NCBI RefSeq assembly: GCF_000316685.1
Contig: NC_019680.1
Location: forward strand, 869,501 to 933,500
Length of the DNA: 64,000 bases
Direction of reading: 5' to 3'
DNA from: Synechococcus sp. PCC 6312
GTDB taxonomy: Bacteria > Cyanobacteriota > Cyanobacteriia > Thermosynechococcales > Thermosynechococcaceae
A program made the translations under genes and the position numbers. The number at the start of each line of letters is the position of its first letter. Positions within the stretch are counted from its first letter, which is position 1. Below, in pieces: positions 36,595 to 45,211 of the stretch. The notes beneath the pieces are model-generated. The model saw only the letters and a list, made by a program, of their open reading frames with translations, made no database searches and was not told the origin of the DNA.

Positions 36595-36807
36595 CGACTC
36601 TTGATATACAGATTAAATTTGTGGAGTGAATATTCTAGTTTGTTCACCGAATATTCAACATAGGGATGAAAGTTTAGGCAAACGCTGATAGAGCCAGTCG
36701 AAATACACCTTACTCGTACCTACACCCATAGTTCATTAGCTATTTCTAGCTATAGAATGCGTGCAAGTTACGTGCAAGACAGAATCAGGGAAACCCTGAA
36801 ACCCTTA

Positions 36808-36881
36808 TGGACACAACTGGACTCGAACCAGTGACCCCCACGATGTCAACGTGGTGCTCTAACCAACTGAGCTATGCGTCC
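36808..36881 (-). tRNA. tRNA-Val (GAC anticodon)
   Basis: Read on the minus strand this is a 74-base tRNA with an acceptor stem GGACGCA/TGTGTCC (one G-T pair), D-loop AGCTCAGTTGGTTAGAGC, anticodon stem-loop CCACG-TTGACAT-CGTGG with anticodon GAC, variable loop and TTCGAGT in the T-arm. The discriminator is A and CCA is not encoded. Its 3' end faces the accessory region, as expected of an integrase target. Confidence 0.95.
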
Positions 36882-36936
36882 AACTTTATAAGTTTATCTC
36901 GAGATTAGGCCCAACGACAAACAAATCTTAACCAGA

Positions 36937-37983
36937 TCAACTAGCTGAGTACAGAGAGTTAACTTGAGTCAACGCTAGACGAGACTGACTGCTCAGATTT
37001 AACCCAGAGACTTGATTGTTTTGGTAGTGTTCAGCCGCTGCTGCTGCAATCATCGCTGCATTATCTGTACAGAGCGCTAAAGGGGGAAAGGTAACGTCCA
37101 GACCATGAACCGTGGTTGCCGCCATCAATTGCATCCGCAGTTCTGAGTTTGCCGCAACTCCACCCCCAATCACAATTTGCCCCAGGCCCCGATCTAGCGC
37201 TGCCTTAATCACCCGTTTTGTTAATGCCCGAGCCACAGTTGCTTGAAAACTGGCCGCCAAGTCAGCCGTTGGTAATGAACCGTTCTCGTCCTGAAGTTTT
37301 GTCATTAAGCGGGCCATGGCAGTTTTCAGACCACTAAAACTGGTGTCATAGGGATGAATTTTGCCCTCTGGGGTAGATACATTCCCTTCTGGAAGAACAA
37401 AGGCCTGTGAATTACCCTCTTGGGCAACTCGATCGATCGCTGGCCCACCCGGATAACCCAACTGCAAAAGGCGCGCCACCTTATCAAACGCCTCCCCTGC
37501 TGCATCATCCCGCGTTTGTCCAAGAATTTCATACTCGCCACAGCCATAGACGTGAATCAAGCTGGTATGCCCCCCGGAAACTAAGAGACATAAGAAGGGT
37601 GGCTCCAGGCCTGGGTTCGCCAAATAAGAAGCGTAAATATGACCCTCAAGATGATGCACCCCAATCAAGGGTTTGTGATGGACAAGGGCTAAAGTTTTGG
37701 CAGCCATCACCCCAATCAGCAAAGAACCCACCAGGCCGGGCGCGCAGGTGACCCCAATCCCATCAAGTTCTGCCCAAGTCAATCCGGCCTTATCGAGGGC
37801 TTCTTCAATGACGAGGTTGATGGTTTCTAAATGGCAGCGCGAGGCCACCTCTGGTACAACTCCCCCATAGGGTTGATGGGCAAGGACTTGAGATGCGACC
37901 ACATTGCTGAGAATGTAACGATTGTTTACGACAGCTGCTGCAGTTTCATCACAACTCGTTTCAATTCCTAAAATAATCGCCAT
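36937..37983 (-). CDS. tsaD: tRNA N6-adenosine threonylcarbamoyltransferase
   Basis: A 348-residue TsaD (Gcp/Kae1) protein, which transfers threonylcarbamoyl to A37 of tRNAs reading ANN codons, together with TsaB, TsaC and TsaE. The iron-binding H-x-E-G-H motif appears in [14 protein letters not shown]. The opening [19 protein letters not shown] and the ATP-site [12 protein letters not shown] are typical. Full length. It is divergent from psaF, an arrangement conserved in many cyanobacteria. Confidence 0.97.
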   Translation of the reverse strand: MAIILGIETSCDETAAAVVNNRYILSNVVASQVLAHQPYGGVVPEVASRCHLETINLVIEEALDKAGLTWAELDGIGVTCAPGLVGSLLIGVMAAKTLALVHHKPLIGVHHLEGHIYASYLANPGLEPPFLCLLVSGGHTSLIHVYGCGEYEILGQTRDDAAGEAFDKVARLLQLGYPGGPAIDRVAQEGNSQAFVLPEGNVSTPEGKIHPYDTSFSGLKTAMARLMTKLQDENGSLPTADLAASFQATVARALTKRVIKAALDRGLGQIVIGGGVAANSELRMQLMAATTVHGLDVTFPPLALCTDNAAMIAAAAAEHYQNNQVSGLNLSSQSRLALTQVNSLYSAS

Positions 37984-38134
37984 TAGCTGCTAAGGTTCTA
38001 AACAGTTATTGCCTCAGAGTAAACTCATTGGCAGAGAATTACGGGCTGAAATTGATATAGCCGTTCCCTTTGTCAAGTCTAACCGTTACTTTGATGCACC
38101 CCATGTTCTGTATTGAATTGAGGAAAACAATTTC

Positions 38135-38629
38135 ATGCGCCGATTGTTTGCCCTTGTGCTGGTTCTTTGCCTCTGGATTGGCTTTACTCCGATTGCGTCT
38201 GCTGATGTCGCTGGTTTAGTGCCGTGCAAAGATTCACCGGCCTTCCAAAAACGGGCCGCGACTGCCCGCAACACCACCGCTGATCCCACCTCTGGGCAGC
38301 AACGTTTTGAACGCTATAGCCAGGCCCTGTGTGGCGAAGACGGCTTACCCCATTTAATCGTTGATGGTCGGTTAGATCGGGCCGGTGACTTTTTAATTCC
38401 CAGTGCTCTGTTCTTGTATATCGCCGGTTGGATTGGCTGGGTTGGTCGGGCTTATCTGATTGCAGCCCGGAAGAGTGGAGAAGCAACTCAAAAAGAAATC
38501 GTTATTGATGTCCCTTTAGCAATCAAATGCATGTTACCCGGTGTTCTCTGGCCCCTCTTGGCCGTCAAAGAACTCTTGTCTGGGGAACTAACTGCGGCTG
38601 ATAGCGACATTACGGTTTCTCCTCGTTAA
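38135..38629 (+). CDS. psaF: Photosystem I subunit III
   Basis: A 164-residue PsaF precursor. A signal peptide ([19 protein letters not shown], cleavage after ASA) sends the N-terminal domain to the lumen, where it helps docking of plastocyanin or cytochrome c6 in plants. Mature protein starts [19 protein letters not shown] single membrane helix ([19 protein letters not shown]) and the conserved end follow. Cotranscribed with psaJ 36 bp downstream. Confidence 0.97.
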   Translation: MRRLFALVLVLCLWIGFTPIASADVAGLVPCKDSPAFQKRAATARNTTADPTSGQQRFERYSQALCGEDGLPHLIVDGRLDRAGDFLIPSALFLYIAGWIGWVGRAYLIAARKSGEATQKEIVIDVPLAIKCMLPGVLWPLLAVKELLSGELTAADSDITVSPR

Positions 38630-38665
38630 TTCCTCACGTATTCCGACTATAAAGGACAAACACCC

Positions 38666-38797
38666 ATGCAAGTGAAATATTTACTTACCTATCTTTCCAC
38701 AGCTCCAGTGTTGGCTGCTGTTTGGATGGCATTTACCGCTGGCTTGTTAATTGAATTTAATCGCTTTTTCCCGGATTTACTGTTTCATCCCCTTTAA
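38666..38797 (+). CDS. psaJ: Photosystem I subunit IX
   Basis: A 43-residue single-helix protein starting [18 protein letters not shown] and ending [13 protein letters not shown]. This is the standard PsaJ sequence and length. It packs next to PsaF in photosystem I. GGACAAA precedes the ATG. It follows psaF by 36 bp and a hairpin terminator lies 116 bp downstream. Confidence 0.95.
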   Translation: MQVKYLLTYLSTAPVLAAVWMAFTAGLLIEFNRFFPDLLFHPL

Positions 38798-38912
38798 GTA
38801 TCCAGGGTGTAGTCATCGAAGACAATTTAGCCTAATCTTTTTTGCTCTTTGATAGACTTGTCCATTGCTTAGTGAGAATCGTAAATCAAGATCACTTAAT
38901 TGTTGTTGTCTC

Positions 38913-38941
38913 AGGGTGGAACTTAATTTCTACCCTTTTTT
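38913..38941 (+). terminator. Terminator after psaFJ
   Basis: AGGGTGGAA (38913-38921) pairs with TTCTACCCT (38928-38936), one G-T pair and a 6-base loop, followed by a T run. It is positioned to end psaF-psaJ transcription. The remaining 170 bp up to the antitoxin gene hold nothing else that I recognise. Confidence 0.8.
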
Positions 38942-39136
38942 AATATCTTAATTTATAGTCATTTGTACCAAAACTGAGACATTCAAACATTCTATTCAAA
39001 CGGGTTTCAAGTATTTTCCTGTTTCATTCCTAAGTGAAATGACTATATCCTTCATCACGTGATTATTCTATATAATTAATCTATAAATGCCCTCTCGGTC
39101 GAGAAAGAACAAATTGTGACTGCAAGAACAAAAAAG

Positions 39137-39379
39137 ATGTCTAACTTATCTTTAGTTGATGCCCAGACCAACCTACCTGAATTGATTGATCAGATTGCTC
39201 AGTCCCAGGAAACACTCGTTATTTCAGGAGAAATCGGCAATGCTGTGTTGATTTCGGCAGATTATTGGCAAGCCATTCAAGAAACAATTTACCTACTCTC
39301 CATCCCACAATTAGGACAGTCAATCCAGGATGGCCTCTTAACTCCTGTCAGTGAGTGCAGTCAGACTTTGGAGTGGTAA
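39137..39379 (+). CDS. Phd/YefM-family antitoxin
   Basis: An 80-residue antitoxin starting MSNLSLVDAQTNLPELID. The N-terminal Phd/YefM DNA-binding fold continues with TLVISGEIGNAVLISADYW, and a C-terminal tail would wrap the toxin. I choose ATG 39137; a GTG at 39116 would add 7 residues. One base separates it from the toxin gene, which is broken (see 39381). The antitoxin looks intact and may still regulate its promoter. Confidence 0.85.
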   Translation: MSNLSLVDAQTNLPELIDQIAQSQETLVISGEIGNAVLISADYWQAIQETIYLLSIPQLGQSIQDGLLTPVSECSQTLEW

Positions 39380-39380
39380 G

Positions 39381-39646
39381 GTGTCTGAGTGGAGACTTGT
39401 CTATACAAAGCAGGCTTAAAAAGATGCCAAGAAAATTGCAGCAAGTCATTTGAAAAAAATGTTTGTGAGTTACTAAATATCATTAAAGAGAATCCATTTC
39501 AGAGTCCACCTCGGTATGAAAAATTAGCTGGTGACCTGGTTGGAGCATATTCACGCAGAATTAATATTCAACACCGCTTAATCTATCAAGTACTTGAATC
39601 CGAGAAGATTATTAAAGCTATAAGAATGTGGACACATTATGAATAA
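39381..39646 (+). pseudogene. YoeB/Txe-family RNase toxin, inactivated
   Basis: The true frame starts at GTG 39381 and reads VSEWRLVYTKQA, then hits TAA at 39417-39419 where the family has a codon for Q. It then continues KDAKKIAASHLKK. At the A7 run (39453-39459) one base is missing; the next frame goes on NVCELLNIIKENPFQSPPRY and ends RLIYQVLESEKII...MWTHYE, the YoeB C-terminus. An apparent 85-codon frame from 39389 only joins part of this in the wrong N-terminal frame. Two independent lesions show that the toxin is dead. Confidence 0.85.
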
Positions 39647-39688
39647 GAATAACTCTCTACTGTAGTCAGTCGGAGGCAGGGTAAGTCT

Positions 39689-40918
39689 GTGGTTCGCTTA
39701 TTGTGTTTGAGTAATGGTCATGGTGAAGACCTGAATACGGGATTGATTTTAGATGCTCTCCAAGAACTAGCTCCAGATGTTGAAATATTAGCAATGCCCA
39801 TTGCCGGAGCCGGAACAGCCTATCAAGCCCGAAAAATTCCCATTATTGGGCCAACTCAAACCATGCCATCAGGAGGAATTTTTTATATGAATCCTCTCTT
39901 TTTTCTGCGGGATATTGTTTCGGGTTTAATTCTGCTGACGTGGCGACAACTCCAGGCCACCCTAAAGGCTGCGCCTACCTGTGAGTTGATTCTAGCTACG
40001 GGGGATATTGTGGTCTTGGGTTTGGCCTGGTTGACGGGGCGACCGTTTTGCGGGTTTATTGTCTCAACGTCTAGCTATTATGAAGGACATCTGAAAATTC
40101 CCGTCTTGGCCTGGGCTTGCTTGCGTTCTCAGCGTTGTCAAGCAATTTATACCCGCGATGCCTTTACCGCCAAGGAATTACAAAGCAAAGGAATTACAAA
40201 AGCTAAATTCTTGGGGTATCCGATTATGGATGCGATTCAACCCCAGAGCCTAGTCGTTACCCGTGAGGATCATGCCAGCAATCAACCCCTTATTGCCCTC
40301 TTTCCGGGAAGTCGTGTCCCAGAAGCGGCTCATAATTTGAAACAACTATTGAGTTTATGTTTTGGTGTAGGCAGCATAACTCCGGCTCAGTTTTTAGTCG
40401 CTTTAGTTGCGGTACTAACCCCGAAAATGCTGGAGGAGATCAGTCAACTTGAAGGATGGCATCTACAGTTCGATCTAAAGAATCTCCACCATCTGACGCT
40501 CTCTAAAAGCAACGTGACAGTTCATTGCTACTACCAGGCCTTTGCCGATATTCTCCAATCCTGTGACCTCATTTGGGGGATGGCGGGGACAGCCGTTGAA
40601 CAAGCAGTTGGCCTGGGGAAACCTGTGTTACAAATTCCTGGGCCTGGGCCTCAATTCACGTATCGCTTTGCTGAGGCTCAAAACCGACTTCTTGGTTTCT
40701 CTGTCCAAACCCTAGCTCCAAATTTAGACCGGGATGAGCAAATTAAGCAGGTCGGGGCCTGGGTCAAAGCAACCTGGAATAACCCCACCTATCTCCAGGC
40801 CTGTCAGGTGAATGGGCGAGAACGAGTCGGTCACTCTGGGGGGAGCCAGGCCATTGCCCGAGATTTACTGCAACAGCTTAGAAAACTAGAGCGATCCAGG
40901 CCGTTTCAGCAGGGGTGA
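39689..40918 (+). CDS. Lipid-A-disaccharide synthase-related protein
   Basis: A 409-residue glycosyltransferase-B-like protein of the cyanobacterial LpxB-related family. The opening MVRLLCLSNGHGEDLNTGLI and the SGGIFYMNP stretch are typical; the nucleotide-sugar side shows LIALFPGSRVPEA and a late WGMAGTAVEQAVGLGKPVLQ. Cyanobacteria lack normal lipid A, so the true substrate is unknown. It is not part of an obvious operon; rbp follows 170 bp downstream. Confidence 0.9.
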   Translation: MVRLLCLSNGHGEDLNTGLILDALQELAPDVEILAMPIAGAGTAYQARKIPIIGPTQTMPSGGIFYMNPLFFLRDIVSGLILLTWRQLQATLKAAPTCELILATGDIVVLGLAWLTGRPFCGFIVSTSSYYEGHLKIPVLAWACLRSQRCQAIYTRDAFTAKELQSKGITKAKFLGYPIMDAIQPQSLVVTREDHASNQPLIALFPGSRVPEAAHNLKQLLSLCFGVGSITPAQFLVALVAVLTPKMLEEISQLEGWHLQFDLKNLHHLTLSKSNVTVHCYYQAFADILQSCDLIWGMAGTAVEQAVGLGKPVLQIPGPGPQFTYRFAEAQNRLLGFSVQTLAPNLDRDEQIKQVGAWVKATWNNPTYLQACQVNGRERVGHSGGSQAIARDLLQQLRKLERSRPFQQG

Positions 40919-41090
40919 ACTCCGTCCCGCACAAGCTATCGTCTCTAAGATTTTATAGTTAAGAATAAATTAAGAATCAATGATCTTAAACTAAAACTCT
41001 GTTCCAAGAAACTGATTTTGTAGCATGGAACGCATGGTAATCAAAGTGGTCAAGCTATGATCTTCTTCAAGGATGCTTCTGGTCTGGGCT

Positions 41091-41336
41091 ATGACTCTTT
41101 ATGTAGGCAATTTATCATACGATGCAACCGAAGAAAACTTACGGGAAATCTTTGCCAAGCACGGTACGGTTAAGCGGGTTGTTCTACCTGTCGATCGGGA
41201 AACTGGAAAGCGGCGCGGATTTGCCTTTGTAGAACTCGCAGCCGATGCGGAAGAAGAAGCCGCTATTGCCGAATTTGACGGGGCGATGTGGTTAGGACGG
41301 ACGCTGAAAGTTAACAAGGCTAAGCCTCGGCAATAA
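41091..41336 (+). CDS. rbp: RRM RNA-binding protein (cyanobacterial Rbp)
   Basis: An 81-residue single-RRM protein. RNP2 is LYVGNL (residues 3-8) and RNP1 is KRRGFAFVEL. I take the ATG at 41091 (MTLYVGNLSYDATEENL); an upstream in-frame start at 41073 would add residues not seen in the family. Cyanobacterial Rbp proteins help cold adaptation and membrane-associated mRNA location. The roughly 170-base leader could be regulated by temperature. Confidence 0.93.
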   Translation: MTLYVGNLSYDATEENLREIFAKHGTVKRVVLPVDRETGKRRGFAFVELAADAEEEAAIAEFDGAMWLGRTLKVNKAKPRQ

Positions 41337-41403
41337 ATTCCCACCGCTTAATTGGGATATATCTCCTAACAACTCTCTCGCACCGGGCCGTCAATCCCTT
41401 GGT

Positions 41404-41949
41404 CTAGCTAGAGGGTAATTGGGGCGCGTGTTCCCGATTGGGGGGTAAATTTGCCGTCGTTCCAGCCAGTCCCTGTTGGAGTTGTTTCATTAAGCTGGCC
41501 ATTTCCAAGGCATTCAGGGCATAATCCCAGCCTTTATTGCTCTTAATTCCAGCCCGCTCTAGGGCCTGCTGCATCGTATCCGCCGTCAAAATCCCATAAA
41601 TAATTGGAACCCCGGTTTGCATACTGGCCGTGGCAATCCCTTTGGTGACTTCTGCCGCAACATAATCAAAGTGGGGGGTTTGCCCGCGAATCACGGCTCC
41701 CAAGCAAATGACGGCGGCATATCTGCGACTAGCTGCGGTTTGGGCTGCAACGAGGGGCACTTCAAAACTTCCCGGAACCCAAATGTAGTCCACCTGAGTC
41801 CCATTTGGATCTGGATCGACCCCATGCCGCCGTAAACAATCCTGACAGCCTTCCAATAACTTGGCACTGATTAGATCATTAAACCGGGCAATAATAATGG
41901 CAAACCGAGAGCCACTAAGTTGATGGAATGTCCCCTCAAAAACAGCCAT
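41404..41949 (-). CDS. ribH: 6,7-dimethyl-8-ribityllumazine synthase
   Basis: A 181-residue lumazine synthase, the penultimate step of riboflavin biosynthesis, condensing the ribityl-aminouracil with dihydroxybutanone phosphate. Typical stretches are [19 protein letters not shown], the substrate loop [14 protein letters not shown] and [17 protein letters not shown] with its catalytic histidine. It follows psbZ by 6 bp, a pairing conserved in cyanobacteria. Confidence 0.97.
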   Translation of the reverse strand: MAVFEGTFHQLSGSRFAIIIARFNDLISAKLLEGCQDCLRRHGVDPDPNGTQVDYIWVPGSFEVPLVAAQTAASRRYAAVICLGAVIRGQTPHFDYVAAEVTKGIATASMQTGVPIIYGILTADTMQQALERAGIKSNKGWDYALNALEMASLMKQLQQGLAGTTANLPPNREHAPQLPSS

Positions 41950-41955
41950 GAACGC

Positions 41956-42144
41956 TTAAACCACTAAAAAGTTAAGGGCACCGACCAAAAGCACTAAAAC
42001 AATCCAGGCCCCGGAGCCAATGTAGAGTAACTGTTTAGACCGATCCCAATCTTGAGGTGAAGCATAGGCTACCGGCACACCCACCACCATGACAAAGGAC
42101 AAAATGACTAACGCCGCTAAAGCCAGTTGAAACAAAATAGACAT
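41956..42144 (-). CDS. psbZ: Photosystem II protein Z
   Basis: A 62-residue protein with two membrane helices: [20 protein letters not shown] and [20 protein letters not shown], joined by the conserved [11 protein letters not shown] loop. PsbZ (Ycf9) stabilises photosystem II supercomplexes. First gene of the psbZ-ribH pair, divergent from aroC with about 170 bp between. Confidence 0.96.
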   Translation of the reverse strand: MSILFQLALAALVILSFVMVVGVPVAYASPQDWDRSKQLLYIGSGAWIVLVLLVGALNFLVV

Positions 42145-42316
42145 AATTATAACTCCGTCAATCTCCTAAACTTCGGTAGCAATAAAACCAGCGGTATCCA
42201 AGGGGATGGGGAATCTAACCCAAATTGGCTAGAACCTGTTAAGCATTATCCCTCAATCTGAGAAGCTAGAAAAGCACAATATTCCAGTCATTTATCCTGA
42301 CGCATCTTTATCTATC

Positions 42317-43423
42317 ATGGGCAACACCTTTGGACATCTATTTCGGATCACCACCTTTGGCGAATCACACGGGGGAGGGGTTGGTGTTGTCATAGATGGC
42401 TGTCCACCAAAACTAGCCCTAGATGTGACTGATATTCAGTTTGAGTTAGATCGCCGCCGCCCCGGCCAGAGCCGGATTACCACCCCGCGCCAAGAAGCCG
42501 ATACCTGTGAAATTCTCTCCGGTGTTTTTCAAGGGCAAACCCTGGGAACCCCGATTACGATCCTGGTACGCAATAAAGATACAAGGGCCCAGGACTATGC
42601 CGAGATGGCCCAAGTGTACCGTCCTTCCCATGCCGATGCTACCTATGACGCAAAATATGGGATTCGCAACTGGCAGGGGGGTGGCCGGTCTTCGGCGCGG
42701 GAAACCATTGGTCGGGTGGCGGCGGGGGCGATTGCCAAGAAAATTCTCAAACAAGTCGCTGGCGTAGAAGTTTTGGCCTATGTTTGCCGGATTAGAGAGT
42801 TAGAAGCCCACATTGATCCGGCCACGGTGACCCTGGAGCAAATTGAAAGTAATATCCTCCGTTGCCCAGATGCCAATGCGGCCGCGAAAATGATTGCTCT
42901 GATTGATGAAATTCGGCGGCAGGCTAATTCCGTGGGGGGGGTGATTGAATGTGTGGCGCGTCATGTTCCGCGGGGCCTGGGTGAACCCGTCTTTGACAAG
43001 TTAGAAGCGGATTTAGCCAAGGCTGTGATGTCACTCCCTGCCACTAAAGGGTTTGAAATTGGCTCAGGATTTGCGGGAACGTTGTTGACAGGCCTGGAAC
43101 ATAACGATGAGTTTTATACCGATCCAGAGGGCAATATTCGGACTACCACTAATCGCTCTGGGGGGATACAAGGGGGTATTTCTAACGGTGAAAATATCAT
43201 TATCCGGGTTGCTTTTAAGCCTACAGCGACTATCGGTAAACCTCAAAACACCGTCAACCAGGCCGGGGAAGCAACGGTTTTAGCCGCTAAAGGTCGTCAT
43301 GATCCCTGTGTTTTGCCGCGGGCTGTCCCAATGGTAGAAGCGATGGTGGCATTGGTTTTGTGTGATCATCTGCTACGAGATCAGGCCCAATGTCATATTC
43401 TCTCTTCCAATCCAGTTGACTAG
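42317..43423 (+). CDS. aroC: Chorismate synthase
   Basis: A 368-residue chorismate synthase, making chorismate from EPSP with reduced FMN. Signatures present: [21 protein letters not shown] at the start (the family's first signature), [19 protein letters not shown] in the middle, and the late [20 protein letters not shown]. Full length. It stands alone; a stretch of degraded genes follows. Confidence 0.97.
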   Translation: MGNTFGHLFRITTFGESHGGGVGVVIDGCPPKLALDVTDIQFELDRRRPGQSRITTPRQEADTCEILSGVFQGQTLGTPITILVRNKDTRAQDYAEMAQVYRPSHADATYDAKYGIRNWQGGGRSSARETIGRVAAGAIAKKILKQVAGVEVLAYVCRIRELEAHIDPATVTLEQIESNILRCPDANAAAKMIALIDEIRRQANSVGGVIECVARHVPRGLGEPVFDKLEADLAKAVMSLPATKGFEIGSGFAGTLLTGLEHNDEFYTDPEGNIRTTTNRSGGIQGGISNGENIIIRVAFKPTATIGKPQNTVNQAGEATVLAAKGRHDPCVLPRAVPMVEAMVALVLCDHLLRDQAQCHILSSNPVD

Positions 43424-43457
43424 GCTAAAATCAGGTTACTTCCAGATAGTTGTGTGA

Positions 43458-43610
43458 AAATTCAGCATATTAGAAATCCATCAAGAAATCTATGATGATG
43501 CTCGACAAATTACCAGCTTAAAGACTGGCTTAGACATAGAAATATTTCCGCAAGTTTCTATTGCAACAATTGAGCAAGTGTTAGATGAAAGTTGGTTGCT
43601 TGATTACTAA
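43458..43610 (+). pseudogene. DUF29-like C-terminal fragment
   Basis: A 50-codon frame between TGA (43455) and TAA (43608), without a start codon. It reads SILEIHQEIYDDARQITSL and IATIEQVLDESWLLDY, matching the end of DUF29 proteins (ARxxxxxETGL...EQxLDExWLP). The first two thirds of the gene are missing. Confidence 0.6.
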
Positions 43611-43652
43611 AGTCCTTGTTGGGGATATAAGGTCTGAGTTGATTCCCTGGGT

Positions 43653-43826
43653 GTGGTTAATGTCATTCGGTTTATTCAACATTTCAGGCCTGGCTGTGGA
43701 AACTACACCAAAGACCGCTATGAACGGCGTGACAAACCTTCCATGAATGATTTTCTGACTGAAATGCGGAATCACAAAGAAGCTGACGATCAAAATAATA
43801 TGAATATTGATGAAATTATCCAATAG
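43653..43826 (+). pseudogene. Remnant of a short cyanobacterial gene
   Basis: A 57-codon frame from GTG 43653 to TAG 43824. The central CGNYTKDRYERRDKPSMND resembles the GCGxYTKDRHxW motif of a small cyanobacterial family, from memory. No ribosome site is visible. It is probably a remnant, although a functional short protein cannot be excluded. Confidence 0.4.
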
Positions 43827-43852
43827 TCGCTACAGATCATCACCAAGACAGC

Positions 43853-43978
43853 TCAATTTTTATGGCCACATTTTTGATTGAACGGCATCAGGATCAATCG
43901 TAGAGTTTGAAGGATTTCAGCCACAGTTTCTTAGGTTAAGAGCTTAATTTCCTCAACCGTTAAATCTTTGACTTCTAC
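43853..43978 (-). pseudogene. Antitoxin-like remnant with internal stop
   Basis: On the minus strand the frame reads VEVKDLTVEEIKLLT, then TAA (43931-43933), then ETVAEILQTLRLIL. Many cyanobacterial antitoxins have DLTVEEFxxLIQETVAEIL, so the TAA stands where a Gln codon is expected. The start is also missing. The rest of the gap to 44159 shows no gene. Confidence 0.5.
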
Positions 43979-44159
43979 ATGGTTAGGATGGGATGCAGAC
44001 CCTTATATCTATGACACCATTAAAAGCGACCATATAAGATGACAAGGCGATATTGGAGGTAGTAAGACAGGCTATATTCATTGGGTAGATTCTCCTGTAG
44101 GCTGGATCATAAAGTCCATGAATTCCAGGCCCAAAAGTCGCTCCACCGCAATTTTTCCT

Positions 44160-44756
44160 ATGTCCCATGCTACTGATGTTCTGACCTTAGCCCGCTGGAT
44201 GGCCGCTGATTTTAGTAACCAGGCCCAGGCCTTTGAAAACCCACCCTTTTTTGCTCACATTCGGGTTTGTATGCGCCCCTTGCCCAAAGGAGTCGTCCCT
44301 GGCCTGGGGTTATATGTCGAACAAGCCTATGACTATTTACTCTCTGTGCCCTATCGGGTGCGGGTTTTAGAGTTGTTGGTGAGGTCGGATCAGATTGCGA
44401 TTAAGAACTACACCCTCAAGGATGAGAAAAAATTCTACGGAGCCGCCCGCAATCCCCATCGTCTCCAAGAGCTAACAGAAGTTGATTTAGAGCTTTTGCC
44501 GGGCTGTAACATGATCGTGGCCTGGACAGGGACAGGGTTTCAGGGGCAAGTCGAACCGGGCAAGGCCTGTACTGTAATTCGCAAAGGGAAAACCACCTAC
44601 TTAGACAGCACCTTTGAGATCGATGCTGAAAAATTCATTAGCCATGACCGGGGTCGGGATCCGCAAACCGATGAGCATATTTGGGGTTCTGTAGCTGGGC
44701 CGTTTTATTTTACCCGTACCGAAAGCTTTGCCGCTGAGATTCCCAATTCACTCTAG
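44160..44756 (+). CDS. cpcT: CpcT/CpeT-type phycobiliprotein chromophore lyase
   Basis: A 198-residue CpcT/CpeT family lyase, which attaches phycocyanobilin to Cys-153-type sites of phycobiliprotein beta subunits. Typical stretches are DVLTLARWMAADFSNQAQA, PLPKGVVPGLGLYVEQAYDY and YRVRVLELLV, with the late WGSVAGPFYFTR. I use ATG 44160; an in-frame upstream ATG at 44118 would add 14 unconserved residues. Whether it is CpcT or another paralogue is not decided by the sequence alone. Confidence 0.88.
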   Translation: MSHATDVLTLARWMAADFSNQAQAFENPPFFAHIRVCMRPLPKGVVPGLGLYVEQAYDYLLSVPYRVRVLELLVRSDQIAIKNYTLKDEKKFYGAARNPHRLQELTEVDLELLPGCNMIVAWTGTGFQGQVEPGKACTVIRKGKTTYLDSTFEIDAEKFISHDRGRDPQTDEHIWGSVAGPFYFTRTESFAAEIPNSL

Positions 44757-44882
44757 GCTAATGGTGCTGATGTCTGAGAGTTGAGGGTTTCTCTGGATTT
44801 CCCAGGCCTTGGTAGCATAGGAAAGCGCAGATATTCAGCTTTTGAGATTCGCCCACCTTAACTAAAGTTCTTTGACTAACCT

Positions 44883-45203
44883 ATGCAGACCTACTATTAT
44901 GTCCTCGCCAGTCGTAAATTTCTCGTCGAGGAAGAACCTTTAGAAGAAGTGTTGAAGGAACGGCGGCGGCATTATCAAGAAACAGGGAAAGAAATTGACT
45001 TTTGGCTGGTGTCAGAACCCGCATTTTTAACTGCTCCTGAGTTATCTCCCCAGCGCAATCAATGCCCCCAACCCGCCGCAGCCATTATTTCTACTAATCC
45101 CCAATTTATTCAGTGGTTGAAGCTACGTTTGGAGTTTGTGATCACCGGAGAGTTCCAGGCCCCCAGTGCCACCATTCCTGATCCGATTGCGACTGCCTCA
45201 TAA
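44883..45203 (+). CDS. ycf54: Ycf54 (DUF2488), aerobic cyclase subunit
   Basis: A 106-residue protein starting MQTYYYVLASRKFLVEEEP, then LEEVLKERRRHYQE and IDFWLVSEPAFL, the Ycf54 pattern. Ycf54 is needed for the oxidative Mg-protoporphyrin IX monomethyl ester cyclase in chlorophyll synthesis. It follows the CpcT-like gene by 126 bp on the same strand. Confidence 0.93.
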   Translation: MQTYYYVLASRKFLVEEEPLEEVLKERRRHYQETGKEIDFWLVSEPAFLTAPELSPQRNQCPQPAAAIISTNPQFIQWLKLRLEFVITGEFQAPSATIPDPIATAS

Positions 45204-45211
45204 CCCGTTGC

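Noticed and set aside
39389-39646. Apparent intact 85-residue YoeB-like protein
   Set aside because: Its first 20 residues are in the wrong frame; the true toxin start at 39381 runs into TAA and a frameshift.
43983-44168. 61-codon minus-strand frame before the CpcT-like gene
   Set aside because: It overlaps the start of the CpcT-like gene antisense and has no family resemblance.
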